This document shows, one piece after another, positions 55,557 to 64,000 of a stretch of 64,000 nt of DNA. The notes under the pieces are model-generated. The model was not told the DNA's origin. It saw only the letters and a list, made by a program, of their open reading frames with translations, and ran no database searches. Position numbers and translations under genes: made by a program. Numbering within the stretch: position 1 is the stretch's first letter; every line of letters begins with the position of its first letter. The stretch is from positions 186,001 to 250,000 of the forward strand of contig MU271164.1 in NCBI GenBank assembly GCA_021432605.1, written 5' to 3'. This stretch comes from Coniochaeta sp. PMI_546. Taxonomy: Eukaryota > Ascomycota > Sordariomycetes > Coniochaetales > Coniochaetaceae.

Positions 55557-58500
55557 TCATCGATTCAAGCTGCCACTCCTCGCTCGGCTCCGGCCGCCGG
55601 GTCCGGGGGTCGTCCCTCGTTGCTGAAGCCGCCAGAGCCATTCAATGGCCGTCTCGTAGCACAGTACGAACTGTCGCAAGCTCTGAACCATGCTGAGTCG
55701 CTGGCGGCGGAAGTCCTCGACTGTGCAGGCGATGAGGTCTACGGTCTCGTCATCCAGCCAGTTTAGGTCTATATCATCCCCAGTTGCTGCTGCGCTCGTG
55801 TCTATTCCATTCGAACCGCTGGAGGGATGGCTGGCGCTCGGGGTTGGGCGAAAGAAAGAAGACGGATCCTCAGATGCGCCGAGGGGAGATACCGAGGCGT
55901 CCATGTCAATGTCCCCCTCGGCGTCTTTTCCTCTCCCTTGTCCCGACGCGCTATTTGGCTTCCGCTTCTCATCCGGCTGCGAAGCATTTCCACGATTCAT
56001 GTGTGCCAATCTCTGCCTCTTGAGCATGTCGATGACGCTATCGACAGTGCAGAACGCGCCTGTCCGGCCGCACCCGGCTGAGCAGTGTACGAGCATCGGC
56101 CTCACATGGTCGCCGGTCTCCGGGCTGTCGTGCCATGACAAGGGTGCCGTGTCGAGCACCCTCCGGACGCTCGGTTGCCCTCCGTCGGGCTCGTGACTGT
56201 TTTCGGAGAAATCTGAACCCATTGTCGAAGGGCCGTCGTGGGGTAGAGCTGCGCGTTGCATGACATTGGCCAATTCTACCAGAGCGAGAAGGTGACTAGG
56301 CTGAGCCGGTGCGCCGAAGTCAGGCCACGAGGGGTAGTGCAACTGAGTGATCTCGCGGATAGGGGAAAATGGGTGAGCAGCGTGGCTGAGCGCGAATTTC
56401 CGGACAATGACATAAGGCGTCTCGCCAGTAGTGCCGGACTGACTGTTCAAGTTGGGCTGCGCGGGTGTAGGTGTGCTCGACTCGAGGCTCGTCGTGGTAT
56501 TGGCTCGGCGACGTCCGAGCTCGGCTTGCGACCCGTTTGATGTTGAGTCGGAAGAGAATCCTGGTGTTACTAGCGAATTGGACCGATTCTTATCGATATC
56601 CAGCGAAACCTTCTTCTCTGACAAGGACCGTAGCCTGATAGGCCCGAATTCTCTACCAGTCCAGTAGGGATGGCATTTGAGTTGGCCGCCTTCCGACTCG
56701 GCGGTGAGCATGACGATGACTCGGACGTCTTGATCCCATATGACAGACCAAAAATCCTAGAAGAATTGTTAGTATCATGGACAGGAGCGGCAGAACCCAA
56801 TGTGCAGCGCAGGAGTTTTGCTTACGTCAAACGTTGCCGGCAACGGACCCTGGCTGGCAATATATCGTTTATGACTCCTGGTCGACCTGAGATGGCTCGC
56901 ATTGACGTAATCACATGCGCCTTCTTGACGTCCTTCAAGGCGGACTCTGGCATGCTCGAATGGTAAAATATCCTTGTACCTGTTCTTCCCACCCTTCTCA
57001 ATCCCGGACAGCTGTACCCTGATGTGCTCCGGTCCGTTGCCACCAGCTTCGGACGGTTTGAAGGCAGAATAAGCATCCTTCATTCTGGACTGCTCCGTGA
57101 GTTCGATGCGCAAGAACTTGTCGGAAACCTTTTTCCCCTGGTCGGCCGGGTCTGCAGCCTCTCTTAGCCATTGGGGCAGGCTCTCGGGTATCAACCCCGC
57201 GGGGAGACCAATCTTGATCTGGCCGACACCGTCGACTAGATCCTGGTTCTGCCTGATATTGCTGAAGAAGGGGTTCGGATTATTGCTCCCGCCCGGCAGC
57301 ATGACACCTCCAATGACAGGCGCAATCGTCGGTCGGCCATCCTTGGGGCCGGCATTCGTGCCCAAAGTCAAGCCCGTCGCACTGGATGGGCCAGCGTTGC
57401 GATCGACTAGCTCAGGATACTTTGCGGCGAATGCGTTAAACCCGCCACGCAGGATATTGATGGAGCCCGAATACCCCTCGTTCACGAACTTCTTGATCAT
57501 GTTCATGGCCGACAGAGCATCTCGCTTGTCTGACGAAAATGCATCGTACACTACCAGGTAGCTTGTTTTTTGCCAGCTCGCGAACTTATCCTGTTCCTGC
57601 TCGCCCTGAAAGGTAGTCTGCAGCTTCTGGAGGTTGAAAGTCGCCCTCTTCAGGAGTGTGGTTGGGATGCAGAGGTTGAGGGCTCCCTTGATGCGGGATT
57701 GCGCATATTGCGGAGAGACCCTCAGATCGAGGATGAGGAGCTCCGACTCAGGGGTATGTTCGATCAAATCCTCCAGTTGAGCTGGCGACATCATCGAAGG
57801 CCCTCCAGGTTCGAGCTTTGCGGGAACCGTAGCTGCTCTCTGACCATGGTTTGTCGCCGGACTAGGCGGGTCGGCCCTGTTGTGCGTCATCGATAGTCGC
57901 GGGTGCCGGTCGTCGATCTGGGCGAGATTGGAGCGACCGTCTGGGGCAGTAAATGGGGGGTCAAGGTGCGCGGGTGATTCGTGCCGCCCTATATTGAGAA
58001 AGGACGGTGAAGTTATTCTCTTAGTGTATGATGTAGTCGAGGAGCTACGCCGCGAGTCGGCAGGCACATGGGCCGGATCGCTCGCGTTGGTGGTGTCGAC
58101 CTCCATGCTCACTTGGGCGGCGCTTTCTGCTGACCTTGCAGCAAGACCAGAGGCGCGTGGGAAAGATGCACCCGAGGTCTCTGACCCTTGTGTATGCCAT
58201 CTGGGTGGATGTGGCCGTGGCGCAGCAGAAGGGGTCGATGCGGAGGTAGTCCCTACCAACGGGAGAGAGCGTCCGAACTGAGCGGTAGACAGGCTAAATC
58301 CCCGCCCTCTATTCGCATCCGCTTGTCTCCTGAAAGCCTCGAACTCCGGGTTGGCGTCTAAGGGTAGCTGTTGGGGTATGGCGGCGCCGAAGGACTTGAC
58401 GGATGACGTCTGCGGGCTCCAGTTCTCGCGTGGCAAGGCGGCGGATTCATTTGGGTCGGCTGCGGTGTCGATAGAGAGGCCAAAGTAGTTAGGACTCGGC

Positions 58501-58739
58501 GTTGCCGCATCTTGACCGTAGCTTTGTGAAGGCGAGAGCTTCGGTGGGTAGACCTGACCGACGGAGAACGGCTGCCTTGGCGACGCCAAGGGTGTGCTCG
58601 ATTTGTTTGTCCTGTGGGCATGACTTGTCGTTTGGGTCTGTGAGTGTGAGGGAACAGGCTGTGACCGGCCCGGCGTCTTCATGGTGAAGAAAGACGTGGA
58701 GGGCCGCTCCGTGCGCTCCATGCGTTGTTCCGGCGGCAT
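55557..58739 (-). CDS. Rhodanese-tyrosine phosphatase (Pyp/Ptp2-3-like MAPK phosphatase)
   Basis: A protein tyrosine phosphatase likely to inactivate stress MAP kinases, as Pyp1/Pyp2 and Ptp2/Ptp3 do. Two exons (56826-58739 and 55557-56756) give 1037 aa. A long Ser/Pro-rich N-terminus precedes an inactive rhodanese domain (SELLILDLRVSPQYAQSRI to GSINILRGGFNAFAAKYPEL), the usual MAPK-docking module. The PTP domain has NRYKDILPFEHARVRL, CDYVNASHLRS, the splice-spanning FDDFWSVIWDQ, a YPSWPDFG WPD loop and the VHCSAGCGRTG signature. Two large low-complexity inserts interrupt it, one before the WPD loop and one after the signature. An upstream in-frame ATG at 58919 would add 60 residues; MPPEQRMER is preferred but uncertain. 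Confidence 0.92.
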
Positions 58740-61700
58740 GATAGTGATGACGGCAAAGTAATCAGTCTGGTTGCTTCCAACGTCGGTTCGTTCGCGAGGG
58801 CTATCATGAATCCATGGTGGTCCGGGTTGGTTTAGGCGCGCTTGTACGACGTTACCAAAGGAAAGCTTGCGCTTCCGCGATACTGCCGGAGGAGCCAGGA
58901 CCAAAGGAAGATGACACAACTCGTCGCCTAACTAAGTATCGTGGCGATGAGTTGTTCTCTGCGCGGCTGACTTGGAGCGGAGACTGAAGGGCCGGAACTC
59001 GATGGCAAGTAGAGGGCCTTGTTGCCTACTCTTACAGCCGCACGACGGGAGGGATCAATCGTCCTGTGAAGAGGCTGGAGGTTGAAGGCTAAGAGACTTG
59101 AGCTGCAAGAAGGGGAGCGAGTGGTAGCTGTGGTGGTTTGTGGGCAGATTTAGACCGGAAAATGAGGGGGGTGCTCCGAGTCGGACGTTCAGGGTCGCAG
59201 AGGAGGATCTCTCCAAGCAGTGGAGGCTCGAGTTGCAGGGGTCAATGTCTTTGTCAGTAGAAGAGAGAGGTTGTGTGTGCGACGGCGGCGTGGTATCCCG
59301 GTCCGTTGTATGAGCAACCTATGTATATAGGGAAAGACGGGAAAGAAGTGGACAAGATGACGGTCAGCTTAGGGCGGTGGGAAAGTTCTAGGTCGTGTGC
59401 GTGTGCGAGTAGTGTGTGTGGGAAGGTCGGCGCGGAAGGGGCAATGCAGCCAAGAAGATGATTGTCGTCACTTAAAGTAGGTACCTCGAGTCTGAGCGAC
59501 CGCTAGCGAGGTACAAGAGCTTCGAGGTGCCGGCGGAGGATTTGGGTTGGGCAACCGAAGAGACCGGTATTTCTGGGTTGGTTCCCGAAGAGGACTAGTA
59601 GATATTTTAGGGGTTCTGTCGTAATGGTGGGTGCGAACAAGGTGCGAAGAAGGGGGGAAGAAATCTGCAGTTCTACCCTACAGTGTACGACAGTACGTGT
59701 ACACTACACTACTGTGATAGAAAGGGCGGGAACGGTGTTATTAGTCTGCGAGTCGTCGGGGTGTTGACGGTGCTGGATTTTTTAGTGCCGCTCGAAAAAC
59801 GGGTGTCGAGACGGTGAGGTGTGGTATGATTTGAGTTGAGTCGAGATTCTACACGAGCAGGCAAGTTGGGACAGATGGGCTGACTTGGGCAGTGTGTTGT
59901 GGTACGCTTATGTCTGAGGTGCTCCGATGACCCACGAGCCATTTCGTCATAGAGCAGATGTGGTTCCGTTTTAAGCTGATCTCCAGCTTCTACACGTAGC
60001 GATGCAGGTCCGCTCAAAATCCATTCCGAGGCTGCATTGCTCGCATCTTATTGCTTTGCTACTGATTACTCATTCTGTTTTTATCATCGCAGGCTGCCTC
60101 GTGCCCTGGCTACAATTGCACTAGCGACAACATAATTGTCATTCTGCACAAACAAGCCGCAATGTCGTAGGGCATGGAGAAAGTACTCGCGGCGGCTTGG
60201 CCAAGGATGTCAAATGCTGAGGTACCGGTGGACTCGTGGAGCTGCCACGCCAAGACGAACGCGGCGAGGGGCTCAGCTCAGTAAAATGCGGCTTTGCCCA
60301 AAATCACGACGTCATAGGTAGATCTCCAATCCCGCCAGATCTGGCAGGGCCGTTCGACACGGACACTGTACGAATGTGTCTACTGTCGTACACAACCTTG
60401 GAAGGTAAGGGTGTAGGTACCTCATCATATACTGCGGGTGTAAGAAATCCTTACCCTGCCTCGACGAACTCTATTCATTACCAGACTACACCTGATCATT
60501 CTCGGCACACATGGCAGCTGGACAGGAGGTAGAGTAGGATGCAGGTTCGATAACGACGTGGAAGATGCGAAGACACGGCCTGACCCTCCTTTGATCCCTC
60601 ACATTACCACAGCTGCGGCGGGACTTGTAGCTTAAGCCTGGAGTCTATTGCCATAGACTATGCTAACATGCCTAATCCTACCATCGGTAATACATCAGGT
60701 ACCTTGAGCATCGTCTCTCGCAACAGCCTAAAGCACAGCCCTTGACATTGCCGTCATGTCACCTCTCCTGTGCTGCTGCACTTCCTTTGAGTTGGTGAGC
60801 CCTCACCGCCCATGGCAAGTCGAGAGACTGGGCCTACCGAGATCACACAACTTCGTACCAGCGCACTGCAGACCATTGCAATGCTTTAATCGGCTAAAAT
60901 GCAACCGGACGATGCTAGATAGCCTTCTAGTTTGAGCAACACACCTTCTAGAAATTGTGCAGTCCACGTGTGGTGCCCGTGTTGCAGACCCTTAAGTGTG
61001 TATAAGAAGCTTATTAGTGTCCGATGCCGCTTTCGGTAAGTCGAGGGCCGGGTGCAGCCCGGTAAATTTTCAACTTGCATTCTGACGGAAGCGGCTGGCT
61101 CAACGTCGCTCTTGTGTTTTCGGGGTCCTTCCATTCTCGGAAAATGACCAATGCCACTGCCGGGAGTCGCGTTCATCATTTGTCAGTCTTTCACATACAC
61201 CCCATCTCTTGATCACGTTGCTGGCGGGAGATATCTAGAGGTTCAAGAAGACACGGACCCGACTGACCGGAACGTCCGAGTTGACGCATTTTGTTTAGTG
61301 TCAAACCTGCCTTGATTTCCGTCTTTGTTGTGGCCGCAGTTCGGAACCACGAGGCAGGCCAGTATTCGTAATACGCCGCTCTTCTCTGTCATGTCTCAGC
61401 GCACGCGCCCAGATGCCTGACTCGGCCTTCATTTGCTGTCGTGTCGCTCCGCCAGTTCCTTCCTTTGCCTCGACTGTCCGGTCGTGGACGGGAGTTCTAG
61501 GGTACCTGTTTAGTACCGATAGTGTAGCAATGCAAGTGCAGAGAGAGCCAAATTGAGATGGCACCCATCTACAAAGAATCGAACGACGCGCCATGACATG
61601 ATACTCTGGACTTGGCTACCGTCCCCCCGAGGCGCACCATATTGTGCGACAACGACCTTTACATCTTGATGTTATGCTGGTCTGCAGAGTGTCGGACCAG

Positions 61701-62918
61701 CTTCCACCAGGTACAGGGGTTTCTTGCGTACTTTGCCGTACACGTGTAGAAGTCCCATACAAAGTACGAGGACTAACCGCTCCTCCCGCGCATGGGAAAC
61801 ACTTCAGATCGGGAATTCGCCCTTGAACTTGAACATGGCATTTGCAGCACGGCAACGCGATAACGAATAAATACAACGGTATGATCGTCTGAGGGCTGGA
61901 CCCCGATAATTTAACCAGACAAGCCCACTCAGACTTCAATAATCCCCTAGGCTGCAGCAACCTTACGCAGTCAGCCCTCTAGCGGTCAGCAAAGAAGTTG
62001 CGCCAAACGGTCTGCCTCGAGTAGTAAACAGAGAGGAAACAGGGTCTTGCACACCACCTTCTGGGAGGGCGCCGAGGGTCTGGACAGATCCAGGCCGGTC
62101 CGCGCGTGCTTAGTTCGTGCAGCTGCTGCGGCTCCTGCATCTCCTGCGAGCCCCCCGTCTCCGCGATCGTGACCATGAGCCGCTACCATTCGCCCGGGAA
62201 ACGTGCTTTGGCGGATCCCCGGACCAGAAGCTGGGCGCGAGAGAAGACACTAGTGGACGCAGTAAACACACAGTGCAACATGATCGGCCGCCCCCACACT
62301 GACGTGGGAATCGTACGATGTGCAGCGCTAGACCCCTTTCCGGTTTAGGTCCAAAATCCTCACCAAAAAGCTTTGCTGCCGTTGGTTAGGTTTGCGGGTG
62401 GTGCAAATGGCCTCACGAAACCCCCTGTCGAAAAATTCACGACCTCACGACTGACTGTGGGAGTGCGGTACGTACGTATTTGCCAAAGAACACAGTTTGG
62501 CCGTTGCCTGTGTGTAAACCAGTCCGGGCTTTTCGGAGTTGAGGCATGCCATCATTGTGAAGTTTAGGTCGCGCCTGCAATTCTGCACAATCACGCATAC
62601 AGATCACCGTGGGGTTCGCAGTCAAAAAAGATGTCACGCAGGCACAAGAGAAATATCATGAGTCGTCTTGAGAGTATGAGATGGAAGGCGCAACCCCAAC
62701 CCGGCATGGAAATAAAAGAGTCGCCGCCAACCTAGGTAGAGATGCAATGCGAAATGCAAGCAATGCAGGGTGCAAAGGCACCAGACCATGTGATATCTAC
62801 AAAAAAACAACAACAGAAGGGTATATCCTGCCACCGGGCTATGCACTTCCTTCTCGTAAAGTTCATCCATTCGGCTCACTGGTTCTCAACCAAGGAGATC
62901 TAAGGTACCGAAGCCGAA
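58740..62918. other. Long 4.2 kb gene-free stretch
   Basis: The first 0.5-1 kb is probably the phosphatase promoter or long leader. The rest shows only short, overlapping frames with no domain on either strand and no tRNA-like or repeat structure that I can support. Confidence 0.5.
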
Positions 62919-64000
62919 CTAATATAAACTATCACGACTCTCACGGTTGCCACCAGAGCGCTGCACATTCTCAGCGATACGACCTGCGACGTTGGCCATA
63001 TTGGTCAGCATCTTCAGAGTCGGATCGTTCGGTGCTAGGCGGCTGACGCGTAGAAACAGTTGCTCGACGCGGCTCTTGATAAGACCCATAATCTTTGGTG
63101 TCACCTCCCGCAACTGGTCGTCCTGTACAGTTGGTTAGCATGACTGAGAGTTGGAAGGAACAGTGGCATACTGGTGGTGACTGTAACTTACCAGGCTTGG
63201 CAACATCTGGTTGAAGCGATAGATCACAAGCTCGGTCAGCGCCAGTTTCTGAGCTACGTTCTGACCATCCAGTTTGGCTGAGACAGTCGCTCCAACACTT
63301 AGGAGAAGCAGCGGTTGCAACTGTGTCACGAAATTTGCATCGTACTTGACAATGACCTGACTGAAGATCTCCTCCTCTTTGTCCTGAGCCTGTAGGAAGC
63401 GCATCATGGCCTCGTCATAATTGCCATTGGCCATGAGTTCGTCCACGATCTCCACGTCTGGGTCACGCTGATGCATCTGCTCTCGAGCCGTAGGGGAGAA
63501 CACTGATTGCTGCGGTTGTTGCTGCCCCTGGTGCAAGACCTGCTGCTGGTTGTAGGTCATCTCCCTAGGATGAACACCACCATTGCCTCGAGAGTGGCCG
63601 TGGCCGTGGCCGACACCGTGAGCGGCTTGGCTCTGTGCAGCCATATGAACGGGGGGGTTTGGTGAGACAATTGGCCCTGCATGATTGCCAGGTACACCTG
63701 TGACTGGAGCAGCGGGCGACGCATCTCGCTCCCGCATATGCTGCTTCAGAGCGAGAAACTCCTTTTGGATCTGGCTCTGCGACGCAGCCATCGTCGAAAT
63801 CATGTTCGAGAGGTGAGTGGTCTGCGCTACAAGCTGGTCGATCTTTGCCGTATCATTCCGATGCTGTTCCTCCAGACGGCCCATATCACCAGAAACTTGC
63901 CGGTAGATGTCCTCTCCTAGCCGCTGTACTGCCTGGCCAGCCACGGTCGAGAAAGCCGGGATCAAGTGGCTATTGAGTGTACTGAGGAGATGCTCATCAA
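62919..64000 (-). CDS. EDC4/Pdc1-like mRNA decapping scaffold (C-terminal part, cut by window)
   Basis: A scaffold of the mRNA decapping machinery in P-bodies, similar to metazoan EDC4/Ge-1 and fungal Pdc1. Two exons are visible: 63192-64000, continuing beyond the window, and 62919-63122. The fragment covers about 337 residues. It starts in a helical segment (LLSTLNSHLIPAFSTVAG), then a coiled coil (QVSGDMGRLEEQHRN to IQKEFLALKQHM). A Gln/His/Pro-rich linker and the EDC4 C-terminal alpha-helical domain follow (VDELMANGNYDEAMMRFLQ, LALTELVIYRFNQMLPSL, VEQLFLRVSRLAPNDPT). The splice site after MLPSL is a clear GTAAGT. The N-terminal WD40 part, if present, lies outside the window. The helical C-terminal domain is distinctive, but without the N-terminus the name is less secure. 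Confidence 0.82.

Overview
The window is nuclear chromosomal DNA from a filamentous ascomycete (Pezizomycotina). The support is direct: nearly all genes are interrupted by introns of about 45-100 bp with GT..AG ends and CTAAC/CTGAC-like branch points, and the products include fungal families (Zn2Cys6 regulator, UstYa/DUF3328, PHO88, Pin4-like RRM-R3H, Vnx1-type antiporter, Pyp-type phosphatase). A Sordariomycete is my guess from overall style only. I see no tRNA, rRNA, intact transposon or CRISPR. Exon coordinates were read by eye from splice signals and reading-frame continuity; all the main models close without internal stops.

Layout. 0.5-4.1 kb: accessory left edge with a UstYa-like oxidase and two short-chain dehydrogenases, possibly the end of a secondary-metabolite cluster continuing off the window. 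6.3-9.2 kb: a secreted subtilisin-like protease with PA and C-terminal beta domains. 11.7-19.8 kb: housekeeping block with a POF1-like nucleotidyltransferase, APC10/DOC1, MRE11, TAF10 and mitochondrial ribosomal protein S19. 21.5-25.3 kb: a Zn2Cys6 transcription factor and a hypothetical protein. 26.5-33.2 kb: PHO88/SND3, RAD14/XPA and striatin. 37.8-39.9 kb: a Pin4-like RNA-binding protein with long flanks. 41.9-43.6 kb: a long inverted repeat followed by a small C2H2 factor. 44.6-54.3 kb: GMP synthase (15 exons), proteasome ATPase RPT6 and a VNX1-like cation/H+ antiporter. 55.6-58.7 kb: a rhodanese-tyrosine phosphatase of the MAP-kinase phosphatase type. 62.9 kb to the right edge: the C-terminal part of an EDC4/Pdc1-like decapping scaffold, cut by the window end.

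Functional picture. Most genes serve core processes: DNA repair (MRE11, RAD14), transcription (TAF10), cell-cycle proteolysis (APC10, RPT6), purine synthesis (GMP synthase), signalling (striatin, phosphatase), mRNA control (RRM-R3H protein, EDC4) and membrane biology (PHO88, VNX1). They do not form one pathway. The parts that look accessory or unexplained are the left edge (UstYa plus SDRs), the roughly 236-bp inverted repeat at 41.9-42.2 kb with 61-bp perfect arms, and several unusual gene structures: a GC-AG intron, a 16-nt micro-exon, and an in-frame 51-nt intron in MRE11. Long gene-poor tracts (33.2-37.8 and 58.7-62.9 kb) hold no convincing coding sequence.
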